Part shown: positions 37,401-47,755 of the stretch, piece after piece | Layout: each line of letters starts with the position of its first letter | Numbering within the stretch: position 1 is the first letter of the stretch | Assembly (NCBI GenBank): GCA_022036555.1 | Contig: CM039134.1 | Span: 12,958,818 to 13,022,817 of the forward strand | DNA from: Microstegium vimineum | Taxonomy: Eukaryota > Streptophyta > Magnoliopsida > Poales > Poaceae | DNA length: 64,000 nucleotides | Reading direction: 5' to 3' | Translations under genes and position numbers: made by a program | Notes under the pieces: generated by a model | The model's database searches: none | Told to the model about the DNA's origin: nothing | The model's input: the letters and a program-made list of their open reading frames with translations, nothing else

Positions 37401-39418
37401 AATAAATGGAGCCGTGATGAAAATCTAGTTCGGGCGGTAATTTGTGCAGGACTATATCCAGGTGTTTCCTCTGTTGTGGTGAGTTTCTTTTGTTTAAGTT
37501 TATTTTACATACCCTGCTTTTAACGATTGCATATTTTCATCCGAACTTACACTTGTCTATGCTTTTAGCGATTGCATATTTTCACACTTATTATACTTTA
37601 GTAAGGTTAATGGTTCTATGCTTTATGTGGAAGATTGCCACTGTTAATGGTCTGATAATAGTATATGTTGTGAAATTTTAAGTCATGATTTGTGATTTTT
37701 CATTTGGCTCTTGATAATTTCAGAACAAGGAGAAATCCATCTCCCTCAAAACAATGGAGGATGGACAGGTTATGCTTTATTCGGTAAGTTTTTGTGTTCT
37801 ACATAAATTTGAATTTTATCAGTGGCTTTACATGACAGTTTCATCTAGGTTCTCCTTTTTGTTTCCAGAGTTCGGTCAATGGTAAAGAAGCCAAGATTCC
37901 ATTCCCCTGGCTAGTTTTCAACGAGAAGGTGAAGGTGAATTCTGTTTTCCTCCGGGATTCAACTGCTATATCTGATTCTATACTGTTGTTATTCGGAGGC
38001 TGCATAAAACAAGGGGGCTTGGTATGTTCCTTTGCATTGCTGTATCGGAAATCTTATTCTTCTGACATGAAAATGTATCATTGCATAATATTTGTTGCAT
38101 GCTGCAGGATGGACACTTAAAAATGCTTGGAGGTTATCTTGAGTTTTTCATGAATCGTGATCTTGCTTCAACTTATTTGAGTCTGAAGAGTGAACTTGAG
38201 AATTTAATCCATTGCAAGGTATTATCAATTTCTAGTTTCGTGTTCTATCCCAGCATTCATCATGCTCTTATACTTTTTATCTGACATTCTGAATCTGTAA
38301 TAAATAGGTTTAAATAGGCAGTTCCAGTTCCAACTAAACACCCAAATTTATTTTCGCAAAGGCGCTACTCGTTGCACACTGTTTGGTTGCATGCAATTAA
38401 TATCGATTCAAATCATTTTCAAGTTTGTAAAAAGGATCAATTTTTATGATACCAATTACCAAATAAGTGTCATTAGATTCATCATGAAATATGTTTTCAT
38501 AGTATATCGACTTTTTGTCATAAACATTGATACTCTTTTCTGTAAACTTGGTCAAACTTTGGAAAGTTTGACTATGGAAAGGACTTATGTATCCTTTTCA
38601 GGATGGAGTTAGTAACACTTCACAGATACACCTTGGGCTTCCAACCCCTTTTGACTACCTGGGTGCTTGTGGGCGCCCAAGAGTTTTAGCACTTCACATA
38701 ACTAGCCGTTTTGGTAGCTTGTGCATTGTATGGTCTTTTGGTTGAATTCTGCTAGATCTCAATCATTTAAGACATGTACATTTTTTTACATTTTTTTTTG
38801 CGATATTTAAGACATGTACATTGTGTGGTCATTTGTTGGGGTTCATTCAAGAATCAATCATTTCTAACAGGAATCAGGTGCCAAATGTCGTAATTGTTGT
38901 GCTAATAAAAAAATTCTTTCTAACAGCTCCAAAACCCAAGGATGGATATCCAAACGAGTGAAGAGCTGCTATCAGCCATCCGTTTGCTGGTGACTGAGGA
39001 CCCATGCAGTGGGCGGTTCGTCTACGGCCGACAGGAGCCAAGATCAAAGAAAGCAAAGACGATGCTTTCACCATCCTCCATGAGTGTCAGTGGTGGCAAC
39101 GGAGGGGATAATGCCAAGAACCAGCTCCAGACTTTCCTGACCCGGGCCAGGCACAACAACCCCACCTACAAGACGAAGCAGATCAAGAGCTATCTCTTCA
39201 GGTCGACAGTTGAGTTCAACGGCATGCAGTTCGTGGGGCAGCCTTGTGCAAACAAGAAACTTGCGGAGAAGGATGCTGCGAGCGAAGCACTGAACTGGCT
39301 CACAGGAGATGGTGGTGGAGCGATCACTGACTCTAGGGGGCCCCAGGAGGCAGACCCCATGTCCTTGCTGACGCAACCACCACGCAGGCGACGACATAGC
39401 CATCGTCGGAGGAGCTGA
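25831..39418 (+). CDS. DEIH-box ATP-dependent RNA helicase with dsRBD (DExH3/DExH5-like)
   Basis: Unwinds or remodels RNA with ATP; plant relatives are DExH3/DExH5, close to animal DHX36. Exons: 25831-26244, 27078-27232, 27311-27398, 27484-27729, 30141-30236, 30754-30942, 32149-32308, 32412-32542, 34391-34558, 34634-34906, 35732-35926, 36120-36323, 36423-36492, 36606-36754, 37170-37478, 37724-37783, 37869-38021, 38108-38218 and 38927-39418. Phases join without a break to about 1,220 aa. Motifs: I GETGCGKTT (exon 6), Ia TQPRR, II DEIH (exon 7), III SAT (exon 8), IV ILVFMTGW (exon 10), V LATNLAETSITI (exon 11), VI QRRGRAGR (exons 11/12 junction). HA2/winged-helix and OB-fold regions follow. The C terminus has a dsRNA-binding fold (PTYKTKQIKSYLFRSTVEF ... 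KKLAEKDAASEAL) and an Arg-rich tail. Start alternatives are ATG 25831 or 25921, both in frame. The N terminus is Ser/Pro/Arg-rich, possibly organelle-targeting. Confidence 0.95.
28376..28425. repeat. (TTTC)n microsatellite in helicase intron 4
   Basis: About twelve tandem CTTT units in a 50-bp pyrimidine tract inside intron 4. Confidence 0.95.
28623..28982. mobile_element. MITE in helicase intron 4
   Basis: A 360-bp element with inverted ends GGCCCCGTTTGGATCCCT and AGGGATCCAAACGGCCCC (two mismatches). The flanks TTT and TTA suggest a decayed PIF/Harbinger-type target duplication. Confidence 0.75.
29024..29672. repeat. Possible non-autonomous transposon in helicase intron 4
   Basis: Ends are loosely inverted: GTCTGTATTGAGGCC at the left against TCCAAACAGACC at the right. 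A GC-rich centre (about 29090-29450) with Pro/Ser/Ala-rich frames looks like captured coding sequence. No target duplication found, so boundaries are tentative. Confidence 0.35.
31072..31930. repeat. Transposon-like insert in helicase intron 6
   Basis: The edges carry inverted-type blocks (GGGATGGGGTGGGACGGG at the left; GATCCCATCCCAACCCG at the right), typical of GC-rich grass MITEs. The centre (31270-31780) is GC-rich and includes coding-like pieces without a recognised family. No clean target duplication seen. Confidence 0.4.
32693..33812. mobile_element. TIR transposon (about 1.1 kb) in helicase intron 8
   Basis: The left arm, about 32693-32762, matches the inverted right arm, about 33745-33812. 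Paired blocks include AAGGCCAATAATGATTTTG at the left and AAAATCATCATTGGCCTC at the right, then TGCCCCTGCT against AGCAAGGGCA. Long terminal arms fit a Mutator-like or foldback element. The interior has a tandem duplication and GC-rich coding-like sequence, with no transposase. Confidence 0.5.
32888..33137. repeat. 128-bp tandem duplication
   Basis: Two near-identical units share GTAGCTATGAGCCATCCAG, GCGGTGATGCGCATATGGGC and CTCAGTACATGCTGGCGGTG, offset by 128 bp, inside the TIR element of intron 8. A few substitutions separate the copies. Confidence 0.9.
33961..34171. mobile_element. Stowaway MITE in helicase intron 8
   Basis: Left end CTCCCTCCGTTTCAATTTAT, right end AATTTGGAACGGATTAAG, flanked by TA on both sides (33959-33960 and 34172-34173). 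211 bp, AT-rich, no coding capacity. Confidence 0.88.
34907..35731. other. Helicase intron 10
   Basis: An AT-rich intron of 825 bp; I see no element or gene in it. Confidence 0.7.
36755..37169. other. Helicase intron 14
   Basis: A 415-bp AT-rich intron with nothing recognisable beyond splice signals. Confidence 0.75.
38390..38612. mobile_element. Truncated Stowaway-like MITE in helicase intron 18
   Basis: The right end, CCTTTTCAGGATGGAGTTAGTA, resembles an inverted Stowaway terminus. It is preceded by GGTCAAACTTTGGAAAGTTTGAC, common in grass Stowaway elements. The left terminus is missing or decayed. Confidence 0.45.
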
Positions 39419-41722
39419 TTAGAAGGGCATTTTCTTCTTTTTGATTGTTTTCCTAATTATTATGTAGCAATCGAGAAGCATAGTTGACCATAGAAGGTAG
39501 CGAGGACAAAATATTATACTGCATATGAAACGTACTCCTATTATAGTTTTGACGGGGAGTCGTAGAGAGTGTGATGGCGCAGGAGAATGGTAGAGAGAAC
39601 ACTAGCTGTAACGGTATAAGAGTGACACATCTTTAGTTGGAGGTACTGAAATCATTATTTGTTGGCGCTAAATAGGCAAAGGGTTATGCGTAGTGGATAA
39701 CAAGACCCATATGTCCTCTATCATGAGCAGCCGAGCAGTACGTAGAAGAGGCATTGGGTTTTAATGCTGTGTTTGAGCACGCACTGAAAATATATAGGCG
39801 GACGTGCTTCGCTCTGCACTTACGGATGACCTTTTATAAATTGTAGAATTGGGTATTGAGTTTGTCCTGTCAAAATTTTGTGACTCTTAAAGAGTTGGGG
39901 TTGTAATAAGTTTGATGAGGATGAAGACGAAAACTTCTTTCCATTATTAAAAAAACATCTGGTTATCCGAGAATGAGAATCAATGTTAAGGCAAATTCGA
40001 AGATGGTCAAATGGGCTTTTTAGCAAGTTTGTGTTCCTTGGTTTGAATGCTCTGAAGTGTTTTATAATGGGGGATTCGAGATAGGGGAATCAGTGTTTGC
40101 GAAGAAGGCTTGACTCGAGAGAGCACGTGTGTAGGGGGAATCATTGTTTGCGAAGAAGGCTTGACTCGAGAGAGCACGTGTGTAGGGCTTCCCAGACCCG
40201 AGTGGTTGAGGACCTAAAAAGGAGGGGGAAGCTAGTTACCTTTGTCAATGGCTTCCTTGTGTCTTGTCCTACTTTTATTTGCATTTTTGGATGTTGTCGT
40301 GTGGTTCTTGCTCATCATGCTCATAGTTTCGATCGAGGTTGTTCACTTGTCATCCTGTGTGTTGTGGGTGCACAATATGCGGTGTGGCGTTTGTCCTTCA
40401 AATCGTTATCCGGGAGGGGCGTCATGGTGTCAAGATGGTGGAATGACGTTCATCCTTTGACTACCTACTCTCCTGGTGGTGGCAGGGTTGACCTTGACCC
40501 ATTAGGGTAAGGTCAAGGCTCTATCTGGCTTGGTCAATTGAGTACGTACATCTGTCGAGTCTGAGCAGATGGGGATGGTGTTGTCATGCTTGTGACTGAG
40601 GGCGGTCACGTCCGTGCATGCTGGAACTTCGTCCTGAGAACCCGAAGTCAGAGGGGCGATCATCTTTTTTTTTGTCTTAGGTGAAGACGTGGCGCGACCA
40701 CCTCCCATCGGGGCACGTGCATTAAATGCGCCACATGCCCCTAGTTTTGTCATTATGCTCGCGAGGAGAGGTCGACGCGGGCGGTACGTGCCATACTAGC
40801 TAAGTTGGGAGAGCGATCGTAGTGGGTTGTGGGCCTCATTGTGAGGCTGCTCAAAATGTGCTCCTCTATCAACTTCTTCAGGCCTTGGGGTACCACGGGT
40901 ATATGCTCCTGACACTGACCTATATATCGAGGAAGGTCGGGTACATGACGGTTTCAGAGTCTAGTCTGTGGTCTACTTGCACCAGAGTCAAGGAGGGCGT
41001 TGTTATCGCGCGGATGAACCTTGGCGTTGTCGTGGAGTTGGAGAAGCCATCGACATCGTCCAACTGCTCTGTTCTCATGCTCGAACCATCAAATCTTGTT
41101 GGTTTGGACTGACCTCCACTAGGTGCACCTTCCGTAGGCTTCTTGGTGATGAATGTGTCTGACTCATGAGACTGACAAGCGAGGCCACAAGCCCATAAAT
41201 ACATTGGAAGGGTTTTGTCCCCTTTGTATCACACCCTGTTTGCGAATTTGTCGGACCCTCAAGCCCCTAAAGCCATCGTAGGGGGGTTTTGTCCCCTTTG
41301 CGTCACACCAGTGTGTGACTTTGTCGGAGAAGTAAATGACAACACCATGTCCATTGGGCAACATTGAGGAGCCCCTGAGCCTTGGGTGGGGGACATTGTC
41401 TAACCCGACCCTTGGGTTAGATAGGCATCAGGGCCGAGGATCAGGCTCGTGCTATCTTTAATAAGGATCTTGAGGCTCGGGTGAGCCCTCGAGCCGCTTC
41501 GCTTGATCCTTGGTTGAAAGGCGTGTTGCGAGCGCACCAGAGGGGTGTAGCCCCCCAAACAATCCCAGAGGGATCAATCGGGGGCCCTTCGGTCAAGAAC
41601 CTCTTATCGTGGAACTTGACATATCCTTATGTTATGATCTTGTCACCTTCATAAATAGCCTCTCCACTCCTCCATTTCTCCTCTCACATTGGATATTGTG
41701 TCTCATATGACCTCTCGCTCCC
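39419..41722. other. Helicase 3' flank and intergenic repeat-derived DNA
   Basis: 39419-39700 probably includes the helicase 3' UTR. From about 40200 the sequence becomes GC-richer and looks like decayed retrotransposon DNA: a GGGTTTTGTCCCCTTTG block occurs twice near 41210 and 41285. No coding domain recognised. Confidence 0.5.
40087..40188. repeat. 51-bp tandem duplication
   Basis: Two copies of a unit containing GTTTGCGAAGAAGGCTTGAC and TCGAGAGAGCACGTGTGTAG, offset by 51 bp. Nearly identical, so recent. Confidence 0.9.
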
Positions 41723-43292
41723 TGAAAGCATCTAGACTCCTAGAGTTTCGGTGATTAACGACAATGCATGATTATTATGACTAACATGTGTTTTGTAGGA
41801 GCAAATTGAGAGTTAGGTCATTATAAATGGAGATTGATTAGGAGATCAATGGTATTCATGTCCCTTATTGATGTAATCATTTCGGTTTTCAAAGGGTTGG
41901 ATACAAGGTGGATCATAGACTAGGTCTAAGTGTTGACCGGAGTTGGTGACGGTCCGGAACCTAACCCTAGCAGGGCTGCTTCACTGGGAAGCTTCGGACC
42001 CTCACCAAATGTTCCATCAGACCATAGTTAATCGAGCCCGGTTGAGTTGAAATAGTGGTCAAAATCGTGGAGGTAGCTCCAGACCATTTATGTTTAGTCC
42101 GGACCTGAGCTTTAGACTAGTTCCAGTCACTTGTCCGTCGTTTTGGAGCTCTTTGGATCGCTCCGGACGGTTGGATTATAGTCCGGACCCTTTGTCAGAT
42201 GAAGTATAGAGGTATTTTCCAACGGTCATTTGTGATCTGCCGAGACACGTGTCGCGCGGAGGTGTGTTCGCAAAGGGCTCTATACCATGCGATATAGTCT
42301 AGAGGTCCCAAGCTTCCGGTCCGGTGCTCGGTTCGGTTGCTATGTGAGGGGTATACTGTCTAGTTACCCCTTGGGGCTTATAAATATATGTTGGTAGTCT
42401 CTAGCTCACTCTCTTGCACACTTTGATCATTGTATACACCTAGTGAGCTTTAGCAAACCTCTTCCAATCATCATTTTCTAGATTGATCATCCAAAGTGAG
42501 ATTTGAGTGGATCCAAGTGCATTTGCATGAGTGATTGCATCTTGTGGTACTTGGTAGTTGTTTTCTCTATGGGTTTCTTGTAACTCTTGGTTCTTGCCAT
42601 CACCTAGAAGGTTTGGAGCAACGGAGGTGCATTGGCAAGAGTTGGAGATTGTTCTTGGCCACCACTAAGTTATTATGAAGGGTTCTTGTGCCTTCCCCGT
42701 GGGAGATCGCAAAGGAAACTCTAGTGGATTGCTCGTAGCTTGTGGATCCCCATCTTGTGTTGGTTGTGCGGCACCCGGAGACGGGTTACGCGTGTGATGC
42801 CTATTAGTGCAGGAACCTCCAAGTGAGTGTATCGCTACAACAAGGAGTAGCTTGTTGGCAAACAAGTGAACCTCGGTAAAAAATCTTGTGTCACTCTTCT
42901 TATCGAGTTCCTTATTGCATTGTGATTGGATTTCATATTAGATTATCTCTATTAGTTCACATATCTCCAAGTCGGCATAACCCTCTCAACCCTTCTCTTG
43001 CTTTACCATTCATTCTTGCTAGCACTAATTTTTTCAAGTTTTCACTCTATCTAGTTGTTTATTTAGTTAGACTTGTTTAGTCTTTTACCCTAAGCTCCTC
43101 TTGGGTAGAACTAGACTTGTGTGAATTAGAATTATATTTGGATATAGTTGTGTTGGCTAGGTGTCTTGCATCCCTCTCTAGGCTAGCACGACACTCGCTT
43201 TGCTTGTTAGTGTTCTAACTTGTTGATTGAGTATAGTTTGTAGATTTTATTTAGGCTATCCACCCCACTCTAGCCATCAATCGAACCTTTCA
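41723..43292 (+). mobile_element. Copia 5' LTR
   Basis: From TGAAAGCATC to CGAACCTTTCA, 1,570 bp. Shares the GTGATTAACGACAA block and its ends with the solo LTRs at 20964 and 57251. A CpG-rich zone (about 41945-42330) carries repeated GTCCGGAC-type units. The following bases, TGGTATTATAGC (43295-43306), are a decayed version of the TGGTATCAGAGC initiator-Met primer-binding site. Confidence 0.9.
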
Positions 43293-43343
43293 AGTGGTAT
43301 TATAGCTAGTACACCGTTGATTTGAGGCTTAACAACCTATGGT

Positions 43344-43821
43344 GTGAAGATGGCTCATATCAACAACACAAAGAAACCACCTCACTTCGATGGCACCACC
43401 TCTGGCTATTGGAAGGTCAAGATGACCGCACACATCAAGTCAATTAGACGGAAGGTGTGGTTAGTGGTGGACAAGAAGTTTGAGGTTGTGGATGCGGAGA
43501 ATCCCACAAATACCGAAGAAGAGAAGCTCCAATTCAATGATATTGCTCTTAGTGCTATTCATGAGGCTCTTGATGAGAGAGTGTTTGAGCAAATCAAGAA
43601 ACTTGGAAAATGCTCATGATGCTTGGAAGAAACTTGAGGAATCATTTGAGGGAACACAAGCCATCAAGGGTGCAAAAGAATACATTCTCAAGGAAAAGCT
43701 TGCAAGCTTCAAGATGAAAGATGATGAGAATGTGCTGGAGATGTTTCATCGCCTCCAAGTGCTAGTATCGGGTAAGAAGGTGGAGGATAAGGACTTTTCA
43801 CACAAGTTCTTGAGATGTCTT
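43344..43821 (+). pseudogene. Copia gag, N-terminal part
   Basis: Starts at ATG 43350 or the codon at 43344 with KKPPHFDGTTSGYWKVKM (DUF4219-like), then a UBN2-type gag region (DAWKKLEESFEGT, KEKLASFKMKD). A frameshift lies near 43617, between KKLGK and HDAWKKLEE. The Gypsy element enters after FLRCL at 43821. In the living element this forms the capsid. Confidence 0.85.
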
Positions 43822-44651
43822 TGTTGACGCCGTTTTTTGTACGGGTCAATATTAAACTAAGTGTATTGATCGGTAAAGGGATTCCTCAACGGCATCAAGG
43901 GGCTATCGGTTTCATTTCCGATGGAAGCAGAAGAATTCACCGATGGTAGATGTGATAGAAGAAACGCCGAGGGAGAAAAGGAAAGACATTTGCCGATGAG
44001 AAAATGTTGCCGATGAAAGTAGAAGAATATTGCCGATAAGAGGGTATTGCTAATGGACAAAGGATGTGGTTGACGTCAGCAGAAAGCTGTCGATGGCAAT
44101 AAGAGGAAGGTTGCAGATTGGAAAGAATCTGCCGATGGAAAGTTTCATCGTAAAGGAAACAAATAAGGAAAATGGTGATTTTATACCAGTATTATTGTCA
44201 TTGTTTGAGTCCGGCTCTTGTACGGGTCATTTTTATTTCCTTAAAAATAGGAGTTCTGTTTAGGTATGAGTCGTGTCTGTTTGCAACTCCTGTTACCGGA
44301 GTATAAATATGTACCCAGGGGCGATGTAACAGAAATAATACAATCAATCAAATACATCTATTACTTTTTATCTACTTTTCCAGCATATACTTTTTCGCAT
44401 TAGTTATAGTTTATCTATGAGTTCTTACGATCTCGACGGGCTGCATCTACAAGATCTCCGTCTACTCTGCGAGTTCCGCTTTTTGAACAATTTGAGCTTT
44501 GACATCCGGGCGTATCGCTGTTGTCTTGTTCATCGTTGTTCTAGTTATCGTCCTTGTCGATTAACTGGTCAAATCGACTGGCACACCTTTGGATATCGAG
44601 TTCGGTTATAAGCCCGAGGTGTTCGCAGATCAGACGCTTTTTGTGTCAACA
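43822..44651 (+). mobile_element. Gypsy 5' LTR
   Basis: TGTTGACGCC to GTGTCAACA, with 7-bp inverted ends TGTTGAC/GTCAACA. The U3 part (43866-44140) contains about nine CCGAT(G)-type motifs. A TATA box, GTATAAATAT, stands at 44301-44310. Confidence 0.93.
44301..44310 (+). promoter_or_regulatory. TATA box of Gypsy 5' LTR
   Basis: GTATAAATAT, conserved at the same place in the 3' LTR (55860-55869). The transcription start would be about 30 bp downstream. Confidence 0.7.
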
Positions 44652-44690
44652 CCTCTTTTGGCACGCCCAGTGGGACCCTAGATACATCTC

Positions 44691-47600
44691 TTGATCAAGA
44701 TCATGGGTGGTTCTACTGACGTTGATCCGAGGAACGTCATTGAAGTCTCCGAAGCAGATTTGAAAGATGATCAGAAGCAGGCTATGGAGCAGGCTATGGA
44801 GGAGTACAAGCAGTTGTATCTGAAATCCTTCAGCCTAAACAGGAGTGGCGATGCAGTACAGAAGCAAGATCCGCCGTTGCCGCGGCAGGTCACTTTCGAT
44901 GCCAATCCTGGTAAGTTACAAGATACGGTTAATACCGCGCTAAATCAGGCGTTGATTAACCACTCTACGGTGCTGTCCAATACTGTGTATAATGTCGTCA
45001 TGCAATCTTTCAAAGAAGGGCAGCCACCTAAATATGTCGGCCCAGCGTATCATCAACCTGGGTCGGCATCTGTTACAATTTCATCGGCGATCCCAGCGTT
45101 CCAGCCTGTAAATCCTTCTGCCGATGAAGTTACACCGACAAGATCAAGCCCTGCAAGCGTCGTTCGACTAAGCACCGATCCAGCGGCGTCGACGGCATCA
45201 GGACAGGTGGTCCCGAACCGGTCAGCTCCCGCTAACTGGTGGGGGTACGACATGCCTCCAGACTCGTCTGCCGACGCCAAGTTGATCCAAAATCACGCGG
45301 TGGGGAAAGCTCCTATGGAATTGGCGACATCGGCACAACCGATGAACCCGGTGATGCATCATGTTGCGCCTGCTCCAAATATGTAATTGCCATCGGGGAA
45401 CCTTCAGAGCGTGCCCACGATGTCTTGCGGGCAACCGTCGGCAAATGTGTTGCCGATGCAACAGGATAGGACAGTTATAAACTATCCTATGATGATTGCG
45501 AACCTTCCGACGGGGGTGTCAGTACAACAAGGGGGCCCATTCGTTGACTATTCTAGATTGCAGGAATAGCAGGCACCAGACAATTACCAGCTGTCAGCAG
45601 GTCACATGCCGGTAGCTCACAACCCTGCGTGGAGCGGTCCAATTCAACATCAGGTGGTGCAATCTGGGCACCAGATAACGGGGGCGCAACAATACCTTTA
45701 CCCGACTATCGTTCAGAATGAGACATCAGTGTATCGGCCAGCGGTGTCCCAATACACCCCAGTTGATGTCCAAGGGTATACATCGGCAAGTCAGCCGATG
45801 CATAATATTCAGCAAGGCGGGGTTATGCCTACACCAACTGGGCCAGCGTACCCACTACAGAGGCAAGAGGGGGGGGGTATCAACCGGTCCAGCCGATGAA
45901 TGTTCAGCCTGCGCATCGGCAGGATCAAGATGCGTACTGGGCCGATAAGATCGCCGAAGTGACGAAAGAACAGTTTGGCATCAAGCCTAAAGTTAATACG
46001 TATTCTTATCGGACGCCATATCCTCCAGCATACGACTTGATTCCTCTTCCGAATCGGTACAAGGTGCCAGATTTCACGAAATTCTCTGGCCAAGATGACA
46101 CGTCGACGATGGAGCATATCAACCGCTTCATTATCCAATGTGGGGAAGCAGCTACCAGAGATGAACTAAGGGTGAGACTGTTTTCATCATCCTTGTCCGG
46201 ATCGGCATTCACGTGGTTCATCTAGCTTCCTCCAAACTCTATAGTTACTTGGGCCGATCTAGAGAAGCAGTTTCATAGATACTTCTTTTTTGGCGTGCAC
46301 GAGAAGAGAATTACCGATTTAGTAAAGCTAAAGCAGCGCAATGACGAATCGGTGGAGGGCTTCGTGCAAAGGCTTCGGGACGTGAAGAACAAGTGCTACA
46401 GCCTGGTGCTCGATGATCGGCAGTTGGCAGATTTGGCTTTCCAAGGATTACTGCCACACATCGGGGACAGGTATGCGTCTCAAGAATTCGAGAGCCTGAG
46501 TCATCTTGTGCAAAGGGTTGCCGATCAAGAAGTCAAAGCTTTCGAACCTAGGAAGACCTGGAACAAGAAAGTGTCCTTCGTTGAAGAAGAAGAAGATTCT
46601 GAATCAGACGAAGGAACCGATATCGGCGTCGCTGAGTGGGTGAAGGATAAGAAGCCGATATCTTGTCCATTCGGTCAGAAGGATGCTGAGAGGTTCACTT
46701 TTGATATTACCAAAGCCGATAGGATATTTGACCTCCTGCTTCAAGAAGGGCGAATTAAGTTGGTGCCTAATCAAGTAATTCCATTGACTGAAGAGCTCAG
46801 AAGGATGAGGTATTGCAAGTGGCATGATGCGACCTCACACACCACCAATGACTGCAAGGTCTTTAGACATCAGTTGCAGTCAGAAATCGGGGCTGGACGG
46901 ATCAAATTTGATAATTCTAAAACCCAGAGGCCGATGAAGATCGACCAACACCCGTTCCCGAATAATATGGTGGAAGCTAGTGGGAAGTTTAAAGTCCTGA
47001 CATCGGAAGCCGCCAAGAGGAATACATCGGTAGATCCCAAGCATCAGATAGATGTGCGTGATGTGAACAGAAAGAAGCATGCCGATGATGAACGAGCTAA
47101 GCGGGTAGTTGACGAGAGTAACGGCATCAGGAGACCACGGGGATACGGCGTCGTGATCACGCACATGCAACCACGATGGGAGTATCGGTGCTCTCAAGAG
47201 GAGCAATATCGGCAACTGGAGGAAGAAAGGAACCAGGAATGGCGGCGACACAAGGATCAATGGAATTGCCCTTTCTTCATCCATTGTTGGGAAGAAGGCA
47301 TCAAGCTGCCTACTACCGATAATTGCCCCGAATGTAATGGATACTATCCCGCTGATTGGTCAGAAAAAAGGTCCCGCTTCGAAGGCTACAGACCGAGTTA
47401 CGCTCGGCCGATCAGAGGAAAGGAATCGGTACATGATCGGTTGGGGGGCAAGCTCAGCGTGCACGATAGGCTTGATAAGCGTGTCCATCGAGAGGACCTC
47501 GAAGAGAAGGCTAATACAAGGGTGCTTGATGAAGAAATATTCTCTAGAGATCCAAACATTAGGGGTGACGCAGGCCGGCACGACGAGAGGCAGTACCGGC

Positions 47601-47755
47601 CAGTTTGGAAGACTAAGCTTCCTCAATGGTGCCCTGAAGGCCTAACCAAGACTCAGAAAAGAAGGATCCAACGTGAACGCCAGAACGATCTGAATCATGG
47701 TGGAAGTCCTTCAAAGAAAGAGGCTCCAGTTTTGGAGTGGAGGCCAAAACGCTAG
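44691..47755 (+). pseudogene. Gypsy gag
   Basis: Gag polyprotein starting at ATG 44703 (MGGSTDVDPRN). A Gln/Pro/Ser-rich N-terminal part (44703-45900) is followed by the retrotransposon gag (capsid) domain at about 45990-46520, with TYSYRTPYPPAY, PDFTKFSGQDDTSTMEHINR and RFRD-like VEGFVQRLRDVKNKCYSL. Then comes a charged region with CxxC-type residues (CPFFIHCWEEG ... CPECNGYYP, about 47270-47345). In-frame stops occur at 45384, 45567 and 46223, with a frameshift near 45880. TAG at 46223 and 45567 stand where Gln (CAG) is expected. Confidence 0.85.

Noticed and set aside
40087..40188. CRISPR-like direct repeat
   Set aside because: Only two adjacent copies without spacers in a plant genome; a simple tandem duplication.
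41160..41370. Possible LTR of another element left of the Copia LTR
   Set aside because: Two similar GGGTTTTGTCCCC blocks are present, but no TG...CA ends with a target duplication could be defined.
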